In this document: positions 1 to 6,187 of the stretch, in pieces
Position numbering within the stretch: position 1 is the first letter of the stretch
Layout: every line of letters starts with the position of its first letter
NCBI GenBank assembly: GCA_946479255.1
Contig: CAMLFK010000187.1
Location: 1-10,029, forward strand
DNA: 10,029 nucleotides
Reading direction: 5' to 3'
Origin: an uncultured Oxalobacteraceae bacterium
Lineage (GTDB): Bacteria; Pseudomonadota; Gammaproteobacteria; Burkholderiales; Burkholderiaceae
Made by a program: the position numbers and the translations under genes
The notes under the pieces: model-generated
The model's input: the letters and a program-made list of their open reading frames with translations, nothing else
Told to the model about the DNA's origin: nothing
Database searches by the model: none

Positions 1-34
1 CGCACGCCGGGATCTGCGCGGGGGGTGATTAGCA

Positions 35-1240
35 ATGGTCATTTCTACCGTAACAAAGAGGTGGGCCGTGAAAAGTCCAGACGAAGAATTCACCGAGCAC
101 GTGATGCTGCCCCCGCCAGCGCCGGCGGCGCGCAAGGGGCGCGGCGCAGTCAGCAATTTGCAGGGCCGCTATGAGGTCAACGAGCGGGAGCAGTTCGACG
201 ACGGCTGGGCGCAGGACGAGGATGAGGAGCCGGTCCCGTTCAAAACCCATGTCACGGACGAGTTCGCCAAGAGCATCCTCAGCCGCAACAGCTCGCCCGA
301 CATCCCGTTCAATGTGTCGCTCAATCCTTACCGCGGCTGCGAGCATGGCTGCATCTATTGCTTCGCGCGGCCCACGCACAGCTATCTGGGCTTGTCGCCC
401 GGGCTCGATTTCGAGAGCCGGCTGTTCGCCAAGGTCAACGCGGCCGATCTGCTGCGGCGCGAACTGGCCAAGGCCTCGTACGTGCCCCAGTCGATCGCCA
501 TCGGCGTCAATACCGACGCCTACCAGCCCTGCGAACGCGAACGTAAGCTCACCCGTGCAGTGCTGCAGGTCCTGCACGACTGCGAGCATCCGGTCGCTCT
601 GATCTCCAAGTCATCCCTGATCGAGCGCGATATCGACCTGATCGCGCCCATGGCGGCCAAGAACCAGGCGATCGCGGCGGTCACCGTCACCACCCTGGAC
701 CCTGACATTTCACGCACGCTTGAACCGCGCGCCGCTGCTCCCGCGCGCCGGCTGCGCACCATCCGCCGGCTGACCGACGCCGGCATTCCGGTGCGCGTCA
801 GCGTGGCGCCGGTGATCCCTTTCGTCACCGAGCCCGACCTTGAAAAGGTCCTGGAAGCGGCGCGCGATGCCGGGGCGGTCAGCGCCCACTACGTGGTCTT
901 GCGCTTGCCCTGGGAGGTCAACCCATTGTTCCAGCAGTGGCTGGAAGCGCATTTTCCGGAGCGCGCGCAGCGGGTCATGAACCGGGTGCGCGAAATGCGA
1001 GGTGGTAAAGATTACGACAGCGACTTCAGCAAGCGCATGCACGGGGAGGGCGTGTGGGCCGACCTGATCCGCCAGCGTTTCGTCAAGGCGGTGGACCGGC
1101 TGGGCATGAACCTGACCAGCGGACGCTTTGCCGAACTCGATACCTCGCGCTTCAAGCGGCCCCTCATCGTGCCGCTCGTGCCGCCGGCTGTTGGCAAGCA
1201 ATCCGGTAACGCCGCCGGCCAGCTGGACTTGTTCTCTTAG
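35..1240 (+). CDS. PA0069-family radical SAM protein (spore photoproduct lyase-like)
   Basis: This 401-residue protein belongs to the radical SAM superfamily. The cluster-binding CxxxCxxC motif is Cys102, Cys106 and Cys109 (CEHGCIYC), preceded by the family-typical LNPYRGC. A conserved stretch DAYQPCERERKLTR follows at residues 161-174. These mark the PA0069/SplB-like group annotated in many proteobacteria. Members should bind a [4Fe-4S] cluster and cleave S-adenosylmethionine, but I know of no established substrate. The first ~65 residues are acidic and Pro/Ala-rich and look disordered. Start choice: the ATG at 35 has a GGGGGGTGA purine-rich site six bases upstream. A GTG at 68 in the same frame also has an AGAGG site upstream and cannot be excluded; it would shorten the protein by 11 residues. 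The gene stands alone and converges on the ChaC-like gene across a 40-base gap with no obvious terminator. Family is confident; function is open. Confidence 0.93.
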   Translation: MVISTVTKRWAVKSPDEEFTEHVMLPPPAPAARKGRGAVSNLQGRYEVNEREQFDDGWAQDEDEEPVPFKTHVTDEFAKSILSRNSSPDIPFNVSLNPYRGCEHGCIYCFARPTHSYLGLSPGLDFESRLFAKVNAADLLRRELAKASYVPQSIAIGVNTDAYQPCERERKLTRAVLQVLHDCEHPVALISKSSLIERDIDLIAPMAAKNQAIAAVTVTTLDPDISRTLEPRAAAPARRLRTIRRLTDAGIPVRVSVAPVIPFVTEPDLEKVLEAARDAGAVSAHYVVLRLPWEVNPLFQQWLEAHFPERAQRVMNRVREMRGGKDYDSDFSKRMHGEGVWADLIRQRFVKAVDRLGMNLTSGRFAELDTSRFKRPLIVPLVPPAVGKQSGNAAGQLDLFS

Positions 1241-1280
1241 ACGGGCCGATGTGCTCGTGCGGTCTCAGGTTTTGCGCTTT

Positions 1281-1847
1281 TTAGGATTTGAACTCGGCCA
1301 GGTGCCGCTCAATTTCGAACACATGCGGATCGTCCTTGCCCAGTTCGCGTAAAGCACGGGCCAGGTCGAGCAGGTAGTCGCGGTTGTGTCCACTGGGTCC
1401 GCTGGCGCTGGCGATATGCAAGGCGATTTCACGTTCGCTGGCGGCACCGAGGAAAGCCGCATTGTCGGCGGTGGCGATGTACACCAAGCCTTCCTCTGTG
1501 CTGTGATCGTCGAAATGGATGTCGATCGCAAGGCGCAGATAGCCGTTTTTTTCGCGATGGTCGAGGTGGGCAAACACTTCGGGAGTAATCAGGTATGCCA
1601 TGCCGCCGCAGATGCCGCCGGGTTCCGGCACGAGCGTGGCCACGCGTCCCGGTGCGGTCTCGGTGCCGCGATGGTCATGCGAGCCTTGCCAGAAACGCCG
1701 CGTCCAGTTGGTGATGGTGGCCGGGCGCCGCTCGATGAATGGAAAGTCGGGCTTGAAGATCAGCGAGCCGTAGCCGAACAGCCACACGCGGTGATGGCCG
1801 TCGAAGCGGTCCATGCGCCGGTTGATCTCCATGGTGTTGTGTGACAT
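1281..1847 (-). CDS. ChaC-like gamma-glutamylcyclotransferase
   Basis: This 188-residue cytosolic protein has the gamma-glutamylcyclotransferase fold. The substrate-binding GYGSLI loop lies at residues 25-30, followed by the FIERRPATITNWTRRFWQGS segment typical of ChaC. The catalytic glutamate is probably Glu99 in LDHREKNGY (95-103). ChaC enzymes cleave glutathione to 5-oxoproline and Cys-Gly, and that is the likely reaction here. Length matches bacterial ChaC1/2-type proteins (about 175-230 residues). The ATG at 1847 gives an N-terminus shortly before the conserved WLFGYGSLI strand; in-frame Met6 and Met12 are alternatives. The ribosome site is weak (GGAA, about 7 bases upstream). The gene diverges from the GNAT gene, and a perfect TATAAT lies upstream on its strand. 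No chaA or chaB partner is present. Confidence 0.92.
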   Translation of the reverse strand: MSHNTMEINRRMDRFDGHHRVWLFGYGSLIFKPDFPFIERRPATITNWTRRFWQGSHDHRGTETAPGRVATLVPEPGGICGGMAYLITPEVFAHLDHREKNGYLRLAIDIHFDDHSTEEGLVYIATADNAAFLGAASEREIALHIASASGPSGHNRDYLLDLARALRELGKDDPHVFEIERHLAEFKS

Positions 1848-1875
1848 GAGCGTGTTCCGTTAAATACGTTTGGCA

Positions 1876-1881
1876 ATTATA
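1876..1881 (-). promoter_or_regulatory. Probable -10 element for the ChaC-like gene
   Basis: The minus strand reads TATAAT here, a perfect match to the sigma-70 -10 consensus. It lies about 28 bases before the ATG at 1847, giving a leader of roughly 20 bases. No good -35 is seen at the expected spacing (CGCAGC at 1904-1899), so strength is uncertain. The 84-base gap between the divergent ChaC-like and GNAT genes must carry both promoters. I see no convincing promoter for the GNAT side. Confidence 0.45.
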
Positions 1882-1931
1882 TCGACGCTTTGCAGTGCGC
1901 TGCGTCGTGATTCGACTATGGAGATGAATGG

Positions 1932-2402
1932 ATGTCCTCGGTTGATTTGTTCGAGTATAGAAAGGGCACGACGAGCGATTTGTCCGAACTGTCGCGCCTG
2001 CTGCGGCAATTGGGCTATCGCGTCAGTGCCGACGAACTGCGTGAGCGCTGGGCCTTGTGGACGCACGCCGGCAATACGGCAGTGGTGGCAGTACGCACCG
2101 ATGGCAGCCTGGCAGGCATGGTGACCTTCAACATGATGCCAGTGCTGTATCGCGCGGCGCCGGTAGGGCGCGTGTCGGCGCTGGTGGTGGACAAGGCCGA
2201 GCGGGGAGCGGGGATTGGCCTTGTACTGGCGCAGCTGGCGGAATCAATGCTCGCGCAGGCGGGCTGCGGCATCCTGGAGGTCACCAGCAACATACAGCGG
2301 CTGACGGCGCACCAGTTTTACGAACACATTGGCTACACTTGCGACAGCCTGCGCTTTTCCAAGGTGCTGTTGCCATATGAGCTGCTGGCGACCCGGCACT
2401 GA
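1932..2402 (+). CDS. GNAT-family N-acetyltransferase
   Basis: This 156-residue protein is a single GNAT domain. Motif A, which binds the acetyl-CoA pyrophosphate, is visible as VSALVVDKAERGAGIG (residues 81-96), with the R-G-x-G-x-G core at 91-96. The HQFYEHIGY motif near the C-terminus (127-135) is the usual GNAT motif B region. The enzyme should transfer an acetyl group from acetyl-CoA to an amine. The acceptor cannot be read from the sequence, and similarity to small-molecule acetyltransferases is only general. The ATG at 1932 is preceded by GGAG at 1920-1923, about 8 bases away, which supports this start. It converges on the beta-lactamase gene with a 22-base gap. It does not resemble the aminoglycoside acetyltransferases I know, so being next to a beta-lactamase is no evidence of a resistance role. 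Confidence 0.88.
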   Translation: MSSVDLFEYRKGTTSDLSELSRLLRQLGYRVSADELRERWALWTHAGNTAVVAVRTDGSLAGMVTFNMMPVLYRAAPVGRVSALVVDKAERGAGIGLVLAQLAESMLAQAGCGILEVTSNIQRLTAHQFYEHIGYTCDSLRFSKVLLPYELLATRH

Positions 2403-2424
2403 TCAACCGGATCGCGGTCGGACG

Positions 2425-3330
2425 CTATGCGATATGGATGAGTGCGTTCAGCGCCATTTTGGTTGCCTGGACAATGATGTCATTGCGCGACTCGGCATTC
2501 TTTTTAAACTGTCGGGTGTAAATAGCCAGGACGATCGGGCCCCTGTCAGGCGGGTAAATGACGGCGATATCGTTTGCGCTGCCGTAGCTACCGGTGCCAG
2601 TCTTATCAGCAAGCTTCCAGCCGGCTGGTAGGGCCGCACGGATGCGCTCGGCTCCTGTCGTATTTCCAAGCATCCAGTCGCGTAGCTGGTCTTTCCGCGC
2701 CGGCGGCAAGCCGTCCAATAGCAGCAACTTTTGCAAGGTGCGCGCCATTGCAAGCGGGCTTGTCGTGTCTCGTTTGTCGCCCGGCGTCGCTGTGTTCAGC
2801 TCGGTTTCCCAGCGATCCAGCCGGAAGCGCTCGTCGCCGAGTGAGCGCGCGTAGCGCGTCAACTCGGCCGGGCCGCCCACCTCGCGCAGAAGGATATTGC
2901 TTGCAGTGTTGTCGCTGTGTTGCAGAGCCGCGGCGCAAAGTTCCGCCACGCTCAAATTACCGCCAACATGTTTTTCGGTCACCGGCGACCAGTCGACGAA
3001 AAGGTGTTTTGACAAAGCCAGGCGTTTGTCGAGCAAGCCGGGCATGTCGTCCACTCGGGCCAGCACGGCGGCTGCCAACACCGTCTTGAACGTGCTGCAC
3101 ATCGGGAATCGTTGATCCTGCCTATGGCCGATTGTACGCCCGCTGACGGTGTCGATTGCGACCAGGCCGATCTCACCGCGCAGATCACGTTCGAGAGCGG
3201 CAAAGCCGAGTTTATCTGTTAGAGGCTTGGCATTGACGGTAAATGGCAACGCGCTAAGTGCAAGGCAGAGATTACGGCGGCCTAGTGAAAACCTATTGGT
3301 AGCGACGAGTCTTTTCGGAACAGAGGACAT
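2425..3330 (-). CDS. Class A serine beta-lactamase precursor, probably Tat-exported
   Basis: This 301-residue periplasmic enzyme hydrolyses beta-lactams through an acyl-serine. Every class A motif is intact: S79-T-F-K82 (Ambler 70-73), S139-D-N141 (130-132), W174-E-T-E-L-N179 with general base Glu175 (166) and Asn179 (170), and K243-T-G-T246 (234-237). Arg173 and Asp188 (Ambler 164/179) can form the omega-loop salt bridge. Cys78 (69), Phe81 (72), Trp114 (105), Arg229 (220) and Thr246 (237) also occur in KPC/L2/Pen-like enzymes. Position 238 is Gly, so the Cys69-Cys238 disulfide of class A carbapenemases cannot form. The signal peptide has a twin arginine (G-R18-R19-N-L-C), a hydrophobic run at 21-32 and a likely cut after Ala34. 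Its codon use looks somewhat less GC-rich than the neighbours, by eye. No ribosome site precedes ATG 3330. It runs in the same direction as a dead LysR-type gene, not divergent from an ampR. Confidence 0.96.
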   Translation of the reverse strand: MSSVPKRLVATNRFSLGRRNLCLALSALPFTVNAKPLTDKLGFAALERDLRGEIGLVAIDTVSGRTIGHRQDQRFPMCSTFKTVLAAAVLARVDDMPGLLDKRLALSKHLFVDWSPVTEKHVGGNLSVAELCAAALQHSDNTASNILLREVGGPAELTRYARSLGDERFRLDRWETELNTATPGDKRDTTSPLAMARTLQKLLLLDGLPPARKDQLRDWMLGNTTGAERIRAALPAGWKLADKTGTGSYGSANDIAVIYPPDRGPIVLAIYTRQFKKNAESRNDIIVQATKMALNALIHIA

Positions 3331-3361
3331 AAATAAAAGTTGAGCTGATTCGATAGCGATC

Positions 3362-3391
3362 AGTGTACGGGCGTTGTTGGTATTAGGGCAA
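3362..3391 (-). promoter_or_regulatory. Candidate sigma-70 promoter for the beta-lactamase gene
   Basis: On the minus strand, TTGCCC (3391-3386) and TACACT (3367-3362) lie 18 bases apart. Each matches 4 of 6 consensus bases. Transcription would start near 3355, leaving a leader of about 25 bases to ATG 3330. The -35 hexamer directly abuts the TAA stop (3385-3383) of the LysR remnant frame, so this promoter lies at the damaged end of that gene. The match is only moderate. Confidence 0.4.
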
Positions 3392-3868
3392 GCGTCTGCA
3401 AGGCCGGAAGGCGGGGCGCAGCGGCGCGTCGTGGACGACGCCGCGCAGGTCGCTCAGCAGGCGCTCTGTGAATTGGCCCTGCAGCGAAATGAATGGGTGC
3501 TTGGCAAGATCGGCCCAAGTGATGCGCTTGCGCGCTTCCAGCGCATGGCCGCGCGGGAACACCAGTGTGCTTGCGAGCGCGGTACCGGTTCGCGTTCGGG
3601 ACCGATGCCGATGTCGGCCACCGCCGTGTACGCGGTGGCCGACGTCTTCCACCGCGCAATCGGCCAGCTGTAGTTGAATATCAGGGTGTGCGGATCGATA
3701 GGCGGCGATGACCTTGGGCAGTAAGGTGCAAGACATTAACTGGGGAGCGGCTACGCGCACCACGCCTTTCGTCAAGTTGGTATGATCGGCCAGATTGAGC
3801 AGGGCGGCATCGAGGTCTTCGATGATTTTCGAAAACAGCGGCAGCAGTTGCGCGCATCTGGCGCAAAG
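3383..3868 (-). pseudogene. LysR-type transcriptional regulator remnant (no HTH, frameshifted, C-terminus lost)
   Basis: The minus-strand frame opens just after a TGA at about 3871-3869 and encodes linker and effector-domain sequence of a LysR-type regulator. It contains LLPLFSKIIEDLDAALLNL, then TKGVVRVAAPQLMSCTLLP and IAAYRSAHPDIQLQLADC. The ~65-residue winged-helix DNA-binding domain that should come first is absent. After AVEDV the frame becomes nonsense (GHRVHGGGRHRHRSRTRT). The +1 frame over the same bases reads VADIGIGPEREP, the expected LysR sequence, and the original frame then resumes as ALASTLVFPRGHALEARKRITWADL. Some residues also seem missing between those blocks. Homology stops after LSDLRGVVHDAPLRPAF, and the frame ends at 3383, losing roughly the last 90-100 residues. 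Orientation fits an activator once transcribed divergently from the VOC/FAH/MAI operon. No functional regulator can be made from this. Confidence 0.85.
3613..3643. repeat. Perfect 12-bp inverted repeat inside the LysR remnant
   Basis: The arms GTCGGCCACCGC (3613-3624) and GCGGTGGCCGAC (3632-3643) are exact reverse complements around a 7-base loop (CGTGTAC). The repeat lies where the LysR reading frame slips: one arm covers codons for D-V-x-H-R and the other covers V-A-D-I. It is therefore probably linked to the mutation rather than a binding site or terminator, and no T-run follows on either strand. Confidence 0.8.
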
Positions 3869-3912
3869 TGGGATTCATAAGGAACGCTGATAAATCGATA
3901 GAAAATAATTGT

Positions 3913-3941
3913 TTGAATGATACTTCGTTTTGCACTCTAAT
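3913..3941 (+). promoter_or_regulatory. Sigma-70 promoter of the VOC-FAH-MAI operon
   Basis: TTGAAT (3913-3918) and TCTAAT (3936-3941) are separated by an optimal 17 bases. They match the consensus at 4 and 5 of 6 positions. Transcription would begin near 3948, giving a leader of under 20 bases that contains the strong GGAGGAGG ribosome site at 3953-3960. The AT-rich stretch at 3870-3912 just upstream is where a LysR activator would be expected to bind, but I cannot identify a definite T-N11-A operator. This promoter also rules out a translation start at 3930, which would lie upstream of the transcript. Confidence 0.6.
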
Positions 3942-3965
3942 GATGGGACATCGGAGGAGGACGGA

Positions 3966-4511
3966 ATGCCAATTAGACGGATTCATCACGTAGCTTACCG
4001 CTGCAAGGACGCGAAGCAGACGGTGGACTGGTACGTCAAACACCTGAACATGAAGTTCGTGCTGGCGATCGCCGAAGACCAGGTGCCATCGACTGGCGCA
4101 CCGGACCCATACATGCACGTGTTCCTCGATGCGGGCGCTGGCAATGTGCTGGCTTTCTTTGAGCTGCCGAGCCAGCCACCGATGGGGCGCGACCAGAACA
4201 CCCCCGAATGGGTGCAGCACCTGGCGCTTGAAATCGACTCCGTCGACGAGCTGATGGCTACCAAGGCACGCCTGGAAGCGGCCGGCATCGACGTTATCGG
4301 GCCGACCAATCACACCATTTTCAAATCCATCTACTTTTTCGACCCCAGCGGCCACCGGCTGGAACTGGCCGTCAACACCGGCACGCCGGACATGCTGCAG
4401 CGACTCGATGCCGTCAAGTGGGACATGCTGGAAGAATGGGCCGCCACGCGCAAGGCGCCGAAGCATGCGGCGTGGATGCACGAAGCCCCGGCCCGGCAGG
4501 AGCCGACATGA
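3966..4511 (+). CDS. VOC-superfamily metalloenzyme (glyoxalase/extradiol dioxygenase fold), first gene of an aromatic catabolism operon
   Basis: This 181-residue protein has two beta-alpha-beta-beta-beta modules of the vicinal oxygen chelate fold. Likely metal ligands are His8 (IHHVAY; His7 is the alternative), Glu66 (LAFFEL), His85 (VQHLALEID) and Glu133 (GHRLELAV). This set fits either a glyoxalase-type His/Glu/His/Glu site or the His-His-Glu triad of extradiol and 4-hydroxyphenylpyruvate dioxygenases. It is much shorter than 4-hydroxyphenylpyruvate dioxygenase (~350 residues). The last ~35 residues are a helical, charged tail beyond the fold. The ATG at 3966 follows GGAGGAGG by five bases; an upstream in-frame start at 3930 has no such site and falls inside the promoter. 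Its stop overlaps the next start (ATGA), so it is co-translated with a fumarylacetoacetate hydrolase-family gene. The context suggests dioxygenation or ring modification of an aromatic. The substrate is unknown. Confidence 0.85.
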   Translation: MPIRRIHHVAYRCKDAKQTVDWYVKHLNMKFVLAIAEDQVPSTGAPDPYMHVFLDAGAGNVLAFFELPSQPPMGRDQNTPEWVQHLALEIDSVDELMATKARLEAAGIDVIGPTNHTIFKSIYFFDPSGHRLELAVNTGTPDMLQRLDAVKWDMLEEWAATRKAPKHAAWMHEAPARQEPT

Positions 4512-5533
4512 AACTGGCGACGCTGAAGCAGGGCGGCCGGGATGGCATGCTCGTTGTGGTCGATCGCAGGCTGCAGCGCTGCCGCGCGGTTCCCGATATA
4601 GCGCGAAACTTGCAGGCGGCGCTCGACGATTGGGACAGCGCCGAGCCACGCCTGCGCGCCGTGTACGCAGAACTGAACGAAGCCGGTGCCGGCGCACAGC
4701 CCTTCGATCCGGCACAATGCCATTCACCGCTGCCACGCGCCTATCAATGGGCAGATGGTTCGGCCTACCTCAATCACGTGGAGCTGGTGCGCAAGGCGCG
4801 CAAGGCCGAGGTGCCGGCGTCCTTCTATAGCGATCCGCTGATGTACCAGGGCGGGTCCGACTCCTTCGTCGGTCCGCGCGATCCGATCCGCGCATTGACC
4901 GAGGAATGGGGAATCGACCTGGAGGCGGAAGTGGCGGTCGTCACGGGCGACGTGCCGATGGGCGCCAGCGCCGCCGAGTGTGCTGGCGCGGTGCGCCTCG
5001 TCATGCTGGTCAACGACGTCAGCCTGCGCAACTTGATCCCGGCCGAGCTGCTCAAAGGGTTCGGCTTCTTCCAGTCCAAGCCCGCCAGTGCGTTCTCGCC
5101 GGTGTGCGTCACCCCGGACGAGCTGGGCGAGGCCTGGAGCGACAGCAAGCTGCACTTGCCGCTGCTGGTCCACATCAACGAACGGCCATTCGGCAAGCCC
5201 AATGCGGGCGACGACATGAGCTTCAGTTTCGCCCAGCTGGTGGCCCATGCCGCCACTACACGCGAACTATGCGCGGGCAGCATCATCGGTTCCGGGACGG
5301 TGTCCAACAAGCAAGGCGGCCTGTACGGTTCCAGCGTCGAGCACGGTGGCCTGGGGTATTGCTGCATCGCCGAAGTGCGGATGCTGGAAACCATCGAACA
5401 GGGCGAGCCGAAAACGCCTTTCCTGCGCTTTGGCGATCAGGTCCGCATCGACATGCTCGACAAAAACGGCGACAGCATCTTTGGGGCCATCGACCAGCGC
5501 GTCCAGCGCTACAAGGAAGGGGTAACACCGTGA
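4508..5533 (+). CDS. Fumarylacetoacetate hydrolase-family protein
   Basis: This 341-residue cytosolic hydrolase cleaves a carbon-carbon bond in an acylpyruvate or fumarylacetoacetate-like diketo acid. The signature FYSDPLMYQGG (107-117) is followed by the metal ligands Glu139 and Glu141 (GIDLEAEVAVV) and Asp170 (MLVNDVSLRN). Next come Lys191 (FFQSKPASAFSP) and the SIIGSGTVSNK loop (258-268). The MKLATLK...GMLVVVDR N-terminus and this length match bacterial fumarylacetoacetases of the ~330-residue type rather than the eukaryote-like ~420-residue form. ATG 4508 overlaps the stop of the VOC gene and has AGGAG at 4498-4502. Its own stop overlaps the GTG of the isomerase gene, so the three are translationally coupled. 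Pairing with a maleylacetoacetate isomerase favours fumarylacetoacetate or fumarylpyruvate as substrate, but this cannot be settled from sequence. Confidence 0.94.
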   Translation: MKLATLKQGGRDGMLVVVDRRLQRCRAVPDIARNLQAALDDWDSAEPRLRAVYAELNEAGAGAQPFDPAQCHSPLPRAYQWADGSAYLNHVELVRKARKAEVPASFYSDPLMYQGGSDSFVGPRDPIRALTEEWGIDLEAEVAVVTGDVPMGASAAECAGAVRLVMLVNDVSLRNLIPAELLKGFGFFQSKPASAFSPVCVTPDELGEAWSDSKLHLPLLVHINERPFGKPNAGDDMSFSFAQLVAHAATTRELCAGSIIGSGTVSNKQGGLYGSSVEHGGLGYCCIAEVRMLETIEQGEPKTPFLRFGDQVRIDMLDKNGDSIFGAIDQRVQRYKEGVTP

Positions 5534-6174
5534 AGCTCTACACCTACTTTCGCAGCTCGGCCGCGTACCGGGTGCGCATCGCGCTCAATTTGAAAGGCCT
5601 GGCCTGGGAATCGGTGCCGGTGCATCTGCTACGCAACGGTGGCGAGCATCTCAGCCAGGAATACCGGCAGGTGCATCCGGGCGCGATGGTGCCGGCACTG
5701 GGCGACGACGGGATCATCCTCACGCAGTCCTTGGCGATCATCGAATACCTGAATGAAGTCCATCCTCAACCGGCCCTGCTGCCAAGCGATCCCTTAGGCC
5801 GGGCAAGGGTACGTTCGCTGTCGCAAGTGGTCGCCTGCGACATTCATCCACTCAACAATATCCGGGTGTTACGCTATCTCACGCACACGATGGGTGTGGA
5901 CGAGCAGACCAGGAAGACGTGGTATCTGCACTGGCTGAAGGAAGGTTTCGACGCGCTGGAGGCGCAGTTGGCGGGCAGTGCTGAGACAGGAACGTTCTGC
6001 TACGGCGAGACGCCGACGATGGCCGACTGTTGCCTGGTGCCGCAAGTATTCAATGCGCGCCGTTTCGACCTGGACATGGCGGCCTATTCCATCATCACCC
6101 GCATCGATGAGGCATGCATGGCCATGAAGCCGTTCGCCGATGCGCAGCCGGCCCGCCAACCGGATGCCGAGTAG
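5530..6174 (+). CDS. maiA: Maleylacetoacetate isomerase (zeta-class glutathione S-transferase)
   Basis: This 214-residue enzyme uses glutathione for cis-trans isomerisation of maleylacetoacetate, or the related maleylpyruvate, to the fumaryl form that the upstream hydrolase cleaves. The thioredoxin-like domain (about 1-80) carries the zeta signature SSAAYRVRIAL at residues 9-19. Gln66-Ser67 in TQSLAIIEYL contact glutathione. The helical domain contains CDIHPLNNIRVL (103-114) and TPTMADCCLVPQ (161-172), both typical of MAI. The start is a GTG at 5530 that overlaps the preceding TGA, with AAGGAAGGGG at 5513-5522 as ribosome site. Translation from there begins MKLYTYFRSS, as in the family. The gene ends 13 bases from the end of the convergent CBS gene. 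Maleylpyruvate isomerase (nagL-like) is the main alternative and depends on the true pathway substrate. Confidence 0.9.
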   Translation: MKLYTYFRSSAAYRVRIALNLKGLAWESVPVHLLRNGGEHLSQEYRQVHPGAMVPALGDDGIILTQSLAIIEYLNEVHPQPALLPSDPLGRARVRSLSQVVACDIHPLNNIRVLRYLTHTMGVDEQTRKTWYLHWLKEGFDALEAQLAGSAETGTFCYGETPTMADCCLVPQVFNARRFDLDMAAYSIITRIDEACMAMKPFADAQPARQPDAE

Positions 6175-6187
6175 CGAGCCTTGCCGA

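Noticed and set aside
1..34. A gene running in from the left edge.
   Set aside because: The 34 bases are too short to assign. They hold a ribosome site for the ATG at 35 and nothing else I can support.
29..589. A 186-codon open frame on the minus strand within the radical SAM gene.
   Set aside because: Antisense shadow of the region coding for the CxxxCxxC motif.
3613..3643. The palindrome as a terminator or regulator-binding site.
   Set aside because: No T-run follows on either strand, and it lies within former coding sequence at the frame slip.
3383..3868. The LysR remnant as the beta-lactamase regulator (AmpR/PenR type).
   Set aside because: AmpR-type genes diverge from the beta-lactamase, whereas this one is upstream in the same direction and faces away from the catabolic operon. 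Position fits control of that operon instead.
2425..3868. An insertion sequence or integron carrying the beta-lactamase.
   Set aside because: I found no transposase, no terminal inverted repeats, no attC-like site and no clear target duplication at the edges.
3930..3965. Upstream start for the VOC gene at 3930.
   Set aside because: It has no ribosome site and overlaps the -10 hexamer. ATG 3966 has a strong GGAGGAGG site.
3681..4736. A 351-codon open frame on the minus strand across the VOC gene and the LysR 5' side.
   Set aside because: It runs opposite a clear VOC protein and reads the LysR remnant in the wrong frame. No domain is visible.
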